From Mycobacterium syngnathidarum (GTDB lineage: Bacteria; Actinomycetota; Actinomycetes; Mycobacteriales; Mycobacteriaceae): DNA of 64,000 nt. The stretch is taken from positions 1 through 64,000 of the forward strand of contig NZ_MLCL01000079.1 in assembly GCF_001942625.1 (NCBI RefSeq), in the 5' to 3' direction. Both the position numbers and the translations under genes were made by a program. The notes below the pieces were generated by a model. The model searched no databases. It saw nothing but the letters and a program-made list of their open reading frames with translations, and had not been told where the DNA came from. Below, piece after piece: positions 1 to 7,358 of this stretch (its first letter is position 1; every line of letters starts with the position of its first letter).

Positions 1-2
1 CC

Positions 3-272
3 GGGCACACCTACCTCACCGAACCCCACGGCGCCGCGATGTTCCCCACCCTGGCCCAACCCACCGGGAACCTGGACCTGCCCGCACCGCCGGCCGAGAC
101 TCCGGGGCGCGGGGCCAAGATGCCCAAACGCTCACAATCGCGCGCACAAGACCAACGCGACCGCATCGCCGAAGAACGACGGCTACGCGCCGAACTCAAC
201 AACGACCTCCAAACCCAAAACGACTACCTAGCCTGGCTCGCCGAAGAATACGGACCACCACCACCCTTCTGA
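3..272 (+). CDS. C-terminal fragment of a DUF222/HNH (13E12-repeat type) protein, partial
   Basis: An open frame runs in from the left edge and ends at a TGA. The visible 89 residues begin GHTYLTEPHG and continue through a proline-rich stretch into a basic, charged tail (KMPKRSQSRAQDQRD) ending in PPPPF. This resembles the tail that follows the HNH nuclease motif in mycobacterial DUF222/13E12-repeat proteins, but the diagnostic HNH residues lie outside the window. An internal ATG at 39 is not the real start, because the coding signal continues upstream of it. The family assignment is by resemblance of the tail only; the protein's role (putative homing or repeat-associated endonuclease) is not established. 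Confidence 0.6.
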   Translation, partial: GHTYLTEPHGAAMFPTLAQPTGNLDLPAPPAETPGRGAKMPKRSQSRAQDQRDRIAEERRLRAELNNDLQTQNDYLAWLAEEYGPPPPF

Positions 273-310
273 GCGGTAGCGTCCTTGGGTAACTGCAGAT
301 GGGAGAAGCC

Positions 311-604
311 ATGAAGCTCTTCATCATCGGAGGACTAGCCACCGTGCTGACGGCCGCCGGGCTGATCACCTCGGCACCGCCGGCCAGTGCTGGCTGCCTG
401 TATGGCGGCAACGTCATCAGCAAGTGCGATGGGCCCATCCAGTCTGATGGCACCTGGCAGCGTTGCATCGGAACCTGGGGCTATGTGCCCAGCGGCTTCA
501 GTTCCCACCTGGTGCCCGTCAAGCGCTGCGATCCGATGGGTCCCGGCCATGCCTATCCGTTCGATTTCACCTTCGCCGACCCGCCGACCCACATCGACGG
601 TTAA
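311..604 (+). CDS. Small secreted cysteine-containing protein
   Basis: A 97-residue exported protein of unknown function. It starts MKLFIIGG and has a classic Sec signal peptide: short basic N-terminus, hydrophobic core to about residue 20, and an SAPPASA cleavage motif before GCLYGG. The mature part of about 70 residues has four cysteines, in GCLY, SKCDGP, WQRCIG and KRCDP, so two disulfides are plausible. The ATG at 311 is preferred to the in-frame ATG at 299 because GGGAGAAG at 301-308 is a good ribosome binding site for it. CDGP...W.RC is a pattern I associate with small secreted mycobacterial proteins, but no function is known to me. Its stop overlaps that of the convergent AraC gene. 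Confidence 0.75.
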   Translation: MKLFIIGGLATVLTAAGLITSAPPASAGCLYGGNVISKCDGPIQSDGTWQRCIGTWGYVPSGFSSHLVPVKRCDPMGPGHAYPFDFTFADPPTHIDG

Positions 605-1425
605 TCGCCCCCATGCGCAGCCGCGTACTCCCCCGGTGTGCTGCCCAGCATGGACCGGAAGTCGTTGATGAAATGGGCTTGGTCGTACCAGCCGAGTCGC
701 ACTGCAAGATCAGCGAAATCGACGGCGGGCGCGCTCTCGATCTCCAGCGCTGCCTGCTGTAACCGGCACCTGCACAGCACCCATTTGACCGTTACCCCGA
801 CATAGCGCCGGAACACCCGCTGGGTGGTGCGCGTGCTCCACGGCGAAAGCTCCATCACCTGCTCGACCCGGTGCAATGACGCGTCGTCACGCATCCGATC
901 GACCAACGGCGTCAGCTTCCGATACGTCGGGTCCACCTCGCCGGCCATCGCACCGATGGCCGAATCGAGCCCGAGCCGGACCGCCGTTGCATCCTCACCG
1001 AGAACAAATGGTGCGCCAGGTAGTTTGTCGCCCGCCGGCACCACTCGCCCGGTCATCGCAGCGGCGTCCCCGCCGAATAGTGCGGTGAAGCCGCCGGGCC
1101 GAAATCGCGCCCCCACGACCGACCCGCACCCGCTGATGGTGATGCGGAAGACCTTGGGCACCACCCCGTGGATCAACGTGCTGGGTAACCGATGGCCATG
1201 GCGCACAACATCATCGCCCCACTCACGGGTGAGGTGCATGGCCGGGAAAGTAATGACGGTGCTCTCAAGAGGACCTGCCTCGTGCCGGTCCCATGTAACC
1301 GACCAGAAGTGTTCGACGAACCTGGCCGCATCCTCCGACGGCGCCCACCGGTGAAGCTCGAAAGCAGAAGCGTTGCCGGCACGGCCCACCACGCCCCGCT
1401 CTGGCGCGTTTTTCCAAGCGGCCAC
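601..1425 (-). CDS. AraC-family transcriptional regulator
   Basis: A 274-residue regulator. Residues 1-170 are a sensor region resembling the DUF6597 module found in many actinobacterial AraC proteins (RWAPSEDAARFVEHFW, then GARFRPGG). The C-terminal 100 residues hold the two helix-turn-helix elements; the second reads DFADLAVRLGWYDQAHFINDFR followed by STPGEY, typical of AraC. The GTG start is supported by a TAGGCT hexamer (complement of 1432-1437) ending six bases before it, so the message is probably leaderless. It is divergent from the VOC gene at 1452, with the two -10 regions overlapping, which makes that gene a possible target. The ligand is unknown. Confidence 0.85.
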   Translation of the reverse strand: MAAWKNAPERGVVGRAGNASAFELHRWAPSEDAARFVEHFWSVTWDRHEAGPLESTVITFPAMHLTREWGDDVVRHGHRLPSTLIHGVVPKVFRITISGCGSVVGARFRPGGFTALFGGDAAAMTGRVVPAGDKLPGAPFVLGEDATAVRLGLDSAIGAMAGEVDPTYRKLTPLVDRMRDDASLHRVEQVMELSPWSTRTTQRVFRRYVGVTVKWVLCRCRLQQAALEIESAPAVDFADLAVRLGWYDQAHFINDFRSMLGSTPGEYAAAHGGD

Positions 1426-1431
1426 GTCCCA

Positions 1432-1441
1432 AGCCTACGAA
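1432..1441. promoter_or_regulatory. Overlapping divergent -10 region (AraC / VOC gene)
   Basis: On the minus strand TAGGCT (1437-1432) ends six bases before the AraC GTG. On the plus strand TACGAA (1436-1441) ends ten bases before the VOC ATG. The hexamers overlap by two bases, so polymerase bound for one gene should exclude the other. Seen directly; promoter function is inferred. Confidence 0.45.
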
Positions 1442-1451
1442 ACTGGTCGGC

Positions 1452-1922
1452 ATGAGTGTCACACCGCTTCCGGAGGGCTACACCAGCCTGACCCCGTTCA
1501 TCTGCGTCGACGGTGCCGCGAAGGCAATCACCTTCTACCAGAAGGTGTTCGGCGCCGACGTCATCGAACGGATGGATGGACCCGACGGCACCGTCGCACA
1601 TGCCGAGCTGGACTTCGGCACCGGCCGGCTGCAACTCGGCGATGCGCAGGAGGCCTATCAGATCGCCGCCCCGGCGCCTGGAGCCGCCGCGACTCACTCG
1701 ATCGGGTTCTACTGCCCCGACGTCGACGATGTGGTGGCCCGGGCCGAGGAGGCGGGTGCCACGATCCGCGAGCCTGCGCAGACCTTCGTCACAGGCGACC
1801 GGTTTGCCTCCATCCTCGACCCGTTCGGCCAGCGCTGGACCGTGATGACCCGCGTCGAGGACTTCACGCCGGCCGAGCGCGAACGCCGCGTCGCCGAATG
1901 GGCGGCCACCGCCGGCGGCTAA
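1452..1922 (+). CDS. VOC-superfamily (glyoxalase/PhnB-like) protein
   Basis: A 156-residue protein of the vicinal oxygen chelate superfamily, PhnB-like branch. It has the two beta-alpha-beta-beta-beta halves: the first begins TPFICVDGAAKAITFYQKVFGA, the second SIGFYCPDVDDVVARAEEAGA, ending DPFGQRWTVMTRVEDFTPAE. The DPFG-x-RW ending and the ERER tail are usual for this branch. Such proteins bind a divalent metal, and known members act as dioxygenases, glyoxalases or resistance proteins; nothing here fixes the substrate. Its TAA stop is reused as part of the promoter of the next gene. The neighbouring AraC regulator may control it. Confidence 0.85.
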   Translation: MSVTPLPEGYTSLTPFICVDGAAKAITFYQKVFGADVIERMDGPDGTVAHAELDFGTGRLQLGDAQEAYQIAAPAPGAAATHSIGFYCPDVDDVVARAEEAGATIREPAQTFVTGDRFASILDPFGQRWTVMTRVEDFTPAERERRVAEWAATAGG

Positions 1923-1925
1923 CGT
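1920..1925 (+). promoter_or_regulatory. Leaderless -10 of the HIT gene, made partly from the upstream stop codon
   Basis: TAACGT ends exactly six bases before the ATG of the HIT gene, the spacing that puts the start site on or beside the A of ATG. Its first three bases are the TAA stop codon of the VOC gene. Confidence 0.55.
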
Positions 1926-1931
1926 GGCGGC

Positions 1932-2369
1932 ATGTCTTGCGTGTTCTGCGCCATCGTCGCCGGGGAGGCCCCCGCCATCCGCATCTACGAGGACGACGAG
2001 TACCTGGGCATTCTCGACATCCGGCCGTTCACCCGGGGCCACACCCTGGTGATCCCGAAGCAGCACACCGTTGACCTGACCGACACCCCGGCCGAAACCG
2101 TGGCAGCGATGGCCCGCATCGGCCAGCGCATCGCGCGTGCAGCCCGGCTGTCCGGGCTGCACGCCGACGGCAACAACATCGTGATCAACGATGGCAAGGC
2201 CGCGTTCCAGAGCGTGTTCCACATCCACCTGCACGTGGTGCCACGCCAGGACGGCGACAAGTTGTCGTTCGCCAAAGGCATGTTCCTGCGCCGCGACCCA
2301 GACTACGAGGAATCTGGGCGCCTTTTACGTGCGGCATTGGCGCAGCTCGATGAATCCGCGCAGGATTGA
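1932..2369 (+). CDS. HIT-family nucleotide hydrolase or transferase
   Basis: A 145-residue histidine-triad protein. The active-site signature HIHLHVVPR (H-x-H-x-H) lies near residues 97-105, where the middle histidine is nucleophilic in this family and attacks the alpha-phosphate of AMP-type substrates. The N-terminus SCVFCAIVAGE carries the paired cysteines common in bacterial HIT proteins. The length is normal. Orthology to Rv1262c is suggested by the neighbouring Ddn-like gene (Rv1261c). The start codon is fixed by the leaderless promoter six bases upstream. The gene after it begins four bases past its stop, so the two are probably co-transcribed. The natural substrate of this subgroup is uncertain. 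Confidence 0.9.
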   Translation: MSCVFCAIVAGEAPAIRIYEDDEYLGILDIRPFTRGHTLVIPKQHTVDLTDTPAETVAAMARIGQRIARAARLSGLHADGNNIVINDGKAAFQSVFHIHLHVVPRQDGDKLSFAKGMFLRRDPDYEESGRLLRAALAQLDESAQD

Positions 2370-2373
2370 GCGC

Positions 2374-2817
2374 ATGAGCGATCTCTCCCCCTTCGAGCAG
2401 GTGGGCTTGCGGTTGCTGCATGTCCACGACTTGATCTATCAGAAGTCCAACGGCCTGATCGGGCACCGCATCCCCGGCATGCCGCCGAGCCTGCTCCTGC
2501 GCACCACAGGCGCCAAGACCGGCCAGCCGAGGATCAATACGCTGAGCTATGCCAGAGACGGCAAGGACTACCTGGTGGTCGCGTCGATGGGCGGAGCGCC
2601 CCGCTCGCCAGGCTGGTACCACAATCTGAAGGCCCATCCACGTGTCGAGATCAACGTCGGGACAAAACGCCTCGCTGTCACCGCCAAGCCGGTGCTGCCA
2701 GACGATCCCGACTATCAGCGGTTGTGGAAGATCGTCAACGACAACAACTCTCACCGCTACGAGGCGTACCAGGCCAAGACCACCCGCCCGATCCCGATCG
2801 TGATGCTCGCCCCCTAG
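2374..2817 (+). CDS. Deazaflavin-dependent nitroreductase (Ddn) family protein
   Basis: A 147-residue split-barrel protein related to the F420H2-dependent nitroreductase/quinone reductase family of Ddn. Family markers are RIPGMPPSLLLRTTGAKTGQPR near residues 31-52 and the SPGWYHNLKAHPRVEINVG block near 75-93, which contributes to F420 binding in characterised members. Members reduce quinones or nitroimidazoles with F420H2, often at the membrane. It is syntenic with Rv1261c. The ATG at 2374 is chosen because it follows the HIT stop by four bases and begins at the conserved N-terminal helix; a longer upstream extension would overlap the HIT gene. The stop overlaps the convergent LLM gene by four bases. 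Confidence 0.88.
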   Translation: MSDLSPFEQVGLRLLHVHDLIYQKSNGLIGHRIPGMPPSLLLRTTGAKTGQPRINTLSYARDGKDYLVVASMGGAPRSPGWYHNLKAHPRVEINVGTKRLAVTAKPVLPDDPDYQRLWKIVNDNNSHRYEAYQAKTTRPIPIVMLAP

Positions 2818-3863
2818 AACAGTTCTTTGGCCAGCAGCTCGAGAGTGGTGTCGCGCGCCGTCGCGGTGGCCGGATCGGCACCGCGACGGGCCGAACCCAC
2901 CGGATTGACCATGACCTCGTCGACGTCGAATTCTGCGGCCAGGGCCCGAACCTGCTCGGCCGCCTCGGTGGGCGAACCGACCACGGCACGCCGCAGCCCG
3001 GAAGCCACGACCGCCTGAGCTTGCGGGCTGAGCGTCGTCGCCTCGGCATCTTCAACCAGATCGAGCGCGCCGAGCGGCTGGCCGGTACGTAGCCGGCCCA
3101 TCATCTGCAGCTGCGGCAGGAGAAGTGCCTCCGCTTCTTCCCTGGTCTCGGCCACCGACGCGTTGACGGTCAGAAAGGTCACCGGTTCGGACGCCAGGTC
3201 GCTGGGCTGGAACTCTTCGCGGTAGACGGCCAGCGCCTCCGCAGTGCCCTGCCCCGAGAAATGGTGGGCGAACACGTACGGCAGACCCTTGGCCGCGGCC
3301 AGATGCGCCGAGTACATCGATGAGCCGAGCAGCCACATCCGGGGCTCGGTGACCGCGGCCGGCGTCGCCTTGAGCACGTAGTTCTCGCGCATCAGATCCC
3401 GCGGCAACGGCACCCGGACCCCGCGCGCGCCCATCAGCGCCACCACGTCGTCGAGGTACTGCGGGAACGCCTCGATATCCCGATCGTCGCGGCCCGCGGC
3501 GCCGCGCAGCGCCAGCGAGGTCACCGGGTCGGAGCCCGGGGCGCGGCCGATGCCGAGGTCGATGCGACCGGGATGCGCGGCCTCCAGCAACGCGAACTGC
3601 TCGGCCACTGCCAGCGGGGCGTGGTTGGGCAGCATCACCCCGCCGGAGCCCAGCCGCAGCTGCGTCGTGTGTGCGGCCAGGTGCGCGATCAGCACCGGCG
3701 GACTGGTGGCTGCGACGGCGGGCATGTTGTGATGCTCGGCCAGCCAGTAGCGGGTGTATCCGAGCCGGTCAGCGGTCTGCGCCAGGTGGGTCGTTGCCGT
3801 CAGGGCATCGGCAGTGGACTGGTCGGTACGCACCGGGACGAGGTCGAGGACAGAAAGCCGCAT
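2814..3863 (-). CDS. LLM-class flavin-dependent oxidoreductase (luciferase-like)
   Basis: A 349-residue luciferase-like monooxygenase-fold protein. It opens LSVLDLVPVRTDQSTADALTATTHLAQ, has the conserved RYWLAEHHNMPAVAATSPPVLI block (residues 38-59) and RLGSGGVMLPNHAPLAVAEQFALLEAAHPGRIDLGIGRAPG at about 71-111. This MsnO8-type subgroup uses FMN or F420; without the F420-specific residues being checked, cofactor choice is open. Substrate unknown. It lies 13 bases downstream of udgB on the same strand, so the two may be co-transcribed, although nothing biochemical links them. Confidence 0.88.
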   Translation of the reverse strand: MRLSVLDLVPVRTDQSTADALTATTHLAQTADRLGYTRYWLAEHHNMPAVAATSPPVLIAHLAAHTTQLRLGSGGVMLPNHAPLAVAEQFALLEAAHPGRIDLGIGRAPGSDPVTSLALRGAAGRDDRDIEAFPQYLDDVVALMGARGVRVPLPRDLMRENYVLKATPAAVTEPRMWLLGSSMYSAHLAAAKGLPYVFAHHFSGQGTAEALAVYREEFQPSDLASEPVTFLTVNASVAETREEAEALLLPQLQMMGRLRTGQPLGALDLVEDAEATTLSPQAQAVVASGLRRAVVGSPTEAAEQVRALAAEFDVDEVMVNPVGSARRGADPATATARDTTLELLAKELF

Positions 3864-3876
3864 GACACCGTCAACG

Positions 3877-4725
3877 TCACGAACGGTCCGGTTCGTTCCC
3901 GTTCGCCTGCGCCACCATCCGTTTCGCGGTGACGAAGATGTCGTCGAGCATGGCTGGTGTGAGCCGGCCCGTGAACGTGTTCTGCTGGCTGGGGTGGAAG
4001 CAGCCGAGCACTGTGACCGCGCCGAAATCCGAGGTCAGGGTTGCCGTCGCGCCGTGGCCGAACTTCGGCGCCGGTTTGATGTCTGAGCCGATCAACTCCA
4101 GTGCCGCCCGCCACGCGAAACCGCCCAACGCGATGACGACCCGAACCGAAGGCCCGGTCAGTCGCCACTCGGCCTGCAGCCACGGCGCACAGGTCGCCCG
4201 CTCCACCGGGGTGGGCGCGTTGGCCGGCGGCGCACAGCGGACCGCTGCGGCCATGCGGGTGTCGATCAGCTGCATGCCGTCGGCGGCGTCGACGCACATT
4301 GCCTGATTGGCCAGCCCGGCCCGGTGCAATGCTGCGAACAGGAAATCGCCGGACCGGTCGCCGGTGAACACGCGGCCGGTGCGATTGGCGCCGTGGGCGG
4401 CAGGAGCAAGCCCGACGATGAAGATGCCCGGTTCGTCGTCACCGAGCCCCGTGGCCGGACGGCCCCAATATGGTTGGTCGGCAAAGGATTTCCTCTTGGC
4501 AACGGCCACCTCCTCACGCCATTTGACCAGCCGAGGGCAGGCCCGGCACACCGAGATCAGCGCGTCGAGTTCGTCCACGGACGCAGCCCGAGATGCCAGG
4601 CGCCGCACCTGCGCGGCGGTCTTGGCCACCGGGGTCGAGGCATCCGCGGGATCGCCGGGCCAACCCGAGCCGGGTGGCACCGGCGACGGGAACGGGGTGC
4701 CCGTCCTGGGGTGAGGCAATAGCAC
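3877..4725 (-). CDS. udgB: Uracil-DNA glycosylase, family 5 (UdgB)
   Basis: A 282-residue Fe-S uracil-DNA glycosylase that excises uracil, and in family 5 also hypoxanthine and ethenocytosine, from DNA. Four cysteines suited to a 4Fe-4S cluster are visible at about 60, 63, 164 and 179 (CRAC, RCAPPAN, TCAP). The catalytic-site loop [14 protein letters not shown] is near 105-118 and the HPSQ motif is near residue 250. The GTG at 4725 gives an N-terminus MLLPHPRTG that matches the remembered M. tuberculosis protein; a longer reading frame to 4818 would overlap tap. It is divergent from tap, as in M. tuberculosis (Rv1259/Rv1258c), with a short shared promoter region. Confidence 0.93.
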   Translation of the reverse strand: MLLPHPRTGTPFPSPVPPGSGWPGDPADASTPVAKTAAQVRRLASRAASVDELDALISVCRACPRLVKWREEVAVAKRKSFADQPYWGRPATGLGDDEPGIFIVGLAPAAHGANRTGRVFTGDRSGDFLFAALHRAGLANQAMCVDAADGMQLIDTRMAAAVRCAPPANAPTPVERATCAPWLQAEWRLTGPSVRVVIALGGFAWRAALELIGSDIKPAPKFGHGATATLTSDFGAVTVLGCFHPSQQNTFTGRLTPAMLDDIFVTAKRMVAQANGNEPDRS

Positions 4726-4793
4726 CACTTCACTGTGCCGGAAATTCCATCGCGGCGGGCGCGGGCGCGCTGTTAGATTCGGCCGCGATACCC

Positions 4794-6038
4794 ATGACCG
4801 ACACCAAGCGCGGCCCACTGCTGCTGATCCTGTTCGCCGCGTTGATGGCAGGCGCAGGCAATGGGATCACCATCGTCGCGTTCCCGTGGCTGGTGTTGCA
4901 GCGCAATGGATCTGCGCTCGACGCGTCGATCGTCGCGATGGCCGGGACGCTGCCGCTGCTGGTCGCCACCTTGATCGCCGGGGCCGCAGTCGACTATCTG
5001 GGTCGCCGTCGCGTCTCGATGATCTCCGACCTGCTCTCTGCCCTGTCGGTCGCCGCGGTCCCCGTGCTGGCCCTGGTATTCGGGGTGGACGCGGTCAACG
5101 TCGCGGTGCTGGCGGTCTTGGCAGCGCTCGGTGCGTTCTTCGACCCCGCCGGGATGACCGCGCGGGAGACCATGCTGCCCGAGGCCGCGACCCGGGCCGG
5201 CTGGACGCTCGACCACGCGAACAGTGTGTACGAGGCGGTGTTCAACCTGGCCTACATCGTCGGGCCCGGGATCGGTGGCCTGTTGATCGCCACCCTCGGC
5301 GGGATCAACACCATGTGGGTGACCGCTGGGGCGTTCTGTTGCTCGATCCTGGCCATATCGGTGCTACGGCTGGAGGGCGCGGGAGTCCCGGACCGCTCGC
5401 AGCTGACCGAGGGGGTTCTGGCGGGAATCGTCGAAGGTCTGCGATTCGTCTGGCACACACCGGTATTGCGCACCCTGGCGATCGTCGACCTGGTGGCCAC
5501 CGGCCTCTACATGCCGATGGAGTCGGTCCTGTTCCCGAAATACTTCACCGACCGCAACGAGCCGACCGAGCTGGGCTGGGTGCTGATGGCGCTGAGCATC
5601 GGTGGGCTGTTGGGCGCGCTCGGCTACGCGGTTATGTCGAAGTACATGAGCCGACGGGCCACCATGCTGACCGCGGTGATCACCCTCGGGGTGGCGATGA
5701 CGGTGATCGCGTTCCTGCCGCCACTCCCGTTGATCCTGGTGCTGTGCGCGATCGTCGGATTCGTCTACGGCCCGATCGCGCCGATCTACAACTACGTCAT
5801 GCAGACCACTGCGCCGTCGCACCTGCGCGGTCGGGTGGTCGGCGTGATGGGTTCACTGGCCTACGCCGCTGGTCCGCTCGGGCTGATCGTGGCCGGTCCG
5901 CTGGCCGACGCCGCGGGTCTACACGCGACGTTCCTGGCGCTGTCCCTGCCGATGCTGGCGCTCGGTCTGGTCGCGGTGTTCCTGACCGCGCTGCGTGCGC
6001 TGGACCGGCCGCCACGAGCGGAACATGGTCCGACGTAG
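4794..6038 (+). CDS. tap: Multidrug efflux transporter Tap (MFS)
   Basis: A 414-residue major facilitator with about twelve hydrophobic segments, closely resembling Tap (Rv1258c), which exports tetracycline, aminoglycosides and other drugs in mycobacteria. Family marks include [22 protein letters not shown] near residue 25, the loop [13 protein letters not shown] near 75, and the second-half YNYVMQT...[20 protein letters not shown] near 340-365. The start [10 protein letters not shown] is chosen because upstream codons show no conserved extension and TAGATT (4774-4779) is a plausible -10. The known ortholog is induced by WhiB7; no clear WhiB7-type AT-rich -35 could be recognised in the short intergenic gap. 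Its TAG stop is part of the next gene's -10. Confidence 0.92.
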   Translation: MTDTKRGPLLLILFAALMAGAGNGITIVAFPWLVLQRNGSALDASIVAMAGTLPLLVATLIAGAAVDYLGRRRVSMISDLLSALSVAAVPVLALVFGVDAVNVAVLAVLAALGAFFDPAGMTARETMLPEAATRAGWTLDHANSVYEAVFNLAYIVGPGIGGLLIATLGGINTMWVTAGAFCCSILAISVLRLEGAGVPDRSQLTEGVLAGIVEGLRFVWHTPVLRTLAIVDLVATGLYMPMESVLFPKYFTDRNEPTELGWVLMALSIGGLLGALGYAVMSKYMSRRATMLTAVITLGVAMTVIAFLPPLPLILVLCAIVGFVYGPIAPIYNYVMQTTAPSHLRGRVVGVMGSLAYAAGPLGLIVAGPLADAAGLHATFLALSLPMLALGLVAVFLTALRALDRPPRAEHGPT

Positions 6039-6041
6039 CCT
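6036..6041 (+). promoter_or_regulatory. Leaderless -10 of the DUF4262 gene, made partly from the tap stop codon
   Basis: TAGCCT ends six bases before the GTG start of the DUF4262 gene. Its TAG is the stop codon of tap, the same arrangement as at the HIT gene. Confidence 0.55.
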
Positions 6042-6047
6042 TTCCGG

Positions 6048-6542
6048 GTGAGCGACGTCCCCGAGGAACGCGACAGCCGTATCTCCGCGAACGTGGCCGA
6101 TCACGGCTGGCACGTGATGGGTGTCGGCGGCGGGGGCGAGACCCCTGCCGACTGGGCGTACTCGATCGGTCTGTGGCATACCCTGCGCAGTCCGGAGGTC
6201 TGCCTGTTCGGCCTACGGATCGAAACGATGATGACGATCGTCAACGTCGCTGGACAGGAAGCCCGCGACGACCGCCCGCTGGAATCCGGCCAGGTGCGTG
6301 ACGACATCCTCGACCACTATTCAGTGGGCGTCCGGGAAGTACACCCCAGTTGGTACCGGGACTTCTTCGGCGCCGGGATCGACTTCCACCAAGCACGGTT
6401 TCCGGTCGTACAGATGTTCTGGCCCGACCGGGACGGCAGATTCCCCTGGGACGAGCAGGCGCAGGAATACTGCCGGGCCAGCCAGCCGCTGTTGTGGATC
6501 CCGAAAGAGGAGACCAGCGGACCGTGGGCTGAGCTCGACTAA
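6048..6542 (+). CDS. DUF4262 domain-containing protein
   Basis: A 164-residue soluble protein of the DUF4262 family, whose function is not established. Recognisable features are the N-terminal NVADHGWHVMGVGGGGETPADWAYSIGLW (about 14-42) and HPEV-like RSPEVCLFGLR, followed by a basic/aromatic C-terminus with WYRDFFGAGIDFH and QMFWPDRDGRFPW. The GTG start is supported by the -10 hexamer six bases upstream and by the conserved N-terminus beginning shortly after it. The stop overlaps the convergent HxlR gene in CTAA. No catalytic motif could be identified. Confidence 0.82.
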   Translation: MSDVPEERDSRISANVADHGWHVMGVGGGGETPADWAYSIGLWHTLRSPEVCLFGLRIETMMTIVNVAGQEARDDRPLESGQVRDDILDHYSVGVREVHPSWYRDFFGAGIDFHQARFPVVQMFWPDRDGRFPWDEQAQEYCRASQPLLWIPKEETSGPWAELD

Positions 6543-7189
6543 CCCCTGGCCCTCGGTGGGGCAAAGACTTTCGCCAACCGGCCGACCGCGGCGGGATCGC
6601 CGTCGATCACCAGCCTGCCGTCGGCGACCAGAGCCGGCACCTGCGCCGGATCCATCGCAGCGCCCAACACTTCGGCCTCACCGGTGAGCGTCACATCGGC
6701 CGGTGTCCCGTCCTCGCACGCGTCGACGCGGTCCGGCCCGATCTCGACAGTCGCTCGCCCCTCGGGGGTCACCAGGCACACGGTGACCGGTGGTCCGTCC
6801 CGGTCGACCTGGACGAAGGCACGCACCGCGCGGATCAGCCACTCGGGGCGCACCGCGTCGCCGGGCGCGCGGGTCTCGATCAGGTGCCTGCCCCACCGGG
6901 TGTAGGCGTTGATCACATCCTCGAGGGCACGGCCGTCGTCGGTGAGCTCGTACACCGCCGTCGCCGCGGGTTTGGGCAGTGTGCGCCTGTGGACCAGCCC
7001 GTTTGCCTCCAGGTCACGCAGCCGCCCGGCCAGCATGTCGGTGGCGATGGGGGCTAACGAGTTCAACAGATCCCCGTAACGCTTGGGACCGTCGAGTAGA
7101 TCCCTGACCACCAGCAGGGTCCATCGATCCCCGACCAGATCGAGGCTTTTCGCCAGTGCGCAGTGCTGGCCGTACGACCGTGACGCCAT
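6539..7189 (-). CDS. HxlR-family regulator with C-terminal SCP2-like domain
   Basis: A 216-residue regulator. Residues 1-100 form an HxlR winged helix (CALAKSLDLVGDRWTLLVVRDLLDGPKRYGDLLNSL, then DMLAGRLRDLEANGLVHR). The last 100 residues (ending GRLVIDGDPAAVGRLAKVFA) look like an SCP2 sterol-carrier-type domain, so a hydrophobic ligand is possible. The ATG at 7189 is preferred over one 11 codons upstream: TATCGT on the minus strand (7202-7197) ends seven bases before it, and the upstream codons fall in an operator-like palindrome. It is divergent from a DUF3237 gene, its likely target, and probably autoregulates. Confidence 0.88.
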   Translation of the reverse strand: MASRSYGQHCALAKSLDLVGDRWTLLVVRDLLDGPKRYGDLLNSLAPIATDMLAGRLRDLEANGLVHRRTLPKPAATAVYELTDDGRALEDVINAYTRWGRHLIETRAPGDAVRPEWLIRAVRAFVQVDRDGPPVTVCLVTPEGRATVEIGPDRVDACEDGTPADVTLTGEAEVLGAAMDPAQVPALVADGRLVIDGDPAAVGRLAKVFAPPRARG

Positions 7190-7209
7190 GCTGCCCACGA
7201 TAGCTGTAA

Positions 7210-7222
7210 TTGGAATTTCCAA
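7210..7222. promoter_or_regulatory. Operator candidate 1 for the HxlR regulator
   Basis: TTGGAATTTCCAA is a perfect inverted repeat with a single central T. It lies just upstream of the HxlR gene's TATCGT -10, in its spacer/-35 region, and 21 bases centre to centre from a second related site. Confidence 0.6.
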
Positions 7223-7230
7223 CTAACTAC

Positions 7231-7243
7231 TTGTTTTTTCCAA
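7231..7243. promoter_or_regulatory. Operator candidate 2 for the HxlR regulator
   Basis: TTGTTTTTTCCAA keeps the TTG and TTCCAA ends of site 1 at the same 13-base length. It overlaps the TTGTTT that serves as the -35 of the plus-strand promoter. Confidence 0.5.
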
Positions 7244-7260
7244 GTCAATCGGCCTACCGT
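7231..7260 (+). promoter_or_regulatory. Promoter of the leader ORF / DUF3237 gene
   Basis: TTGTTT (7231-7236), an 18-base spacer and TACCGT (7255-7260) precede an ATG by six bases. The -35 overlaps operator candidate 2, so a bound HxlR protein would block it. Confidence 0.5.
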
Positions 7261-7266
7261 GACGTC

Positions 7267-7323
7267 ATGACCCTGGGCAACCCGCACCTACCGGCCCCGG
7301 CGCCGAGGCCGACGACCTGGTAA
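7267..7323 (+). CDS. Possible 18-codon leaderless leader peptide
   Basis: ATG at 7267 opens an 18-residue frame, MTLGNPHLPAPAPRPTTW, ending at TAA. It starts six bases after TACCGT and so would be read from the first nucleotide of the transcript. It is proline-rich (five of 18, including PAPAPRP). It ends 35 bases before the DUF3237 gene, which has its own AGGAG site. Short leaderless leader ORFs are common in mycobacteria, but whether this one is translated or regulatory is inference. Confidence 0.35.
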   Translation: MTLGNPHLPAPAPRPTTW

Positions 7324-7358
7324 CCGCAGCGATTCGCCCACTTTAGGAGTAAGCCGAA

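Noticed and set aside
4726..4793. WhiB7-type promoter for tap
   Set aside because: The ortholog is WhiB7-dependent, but I could not find the AT-rich block with a matching -35; only a TAGATT -10 candidate is visible.
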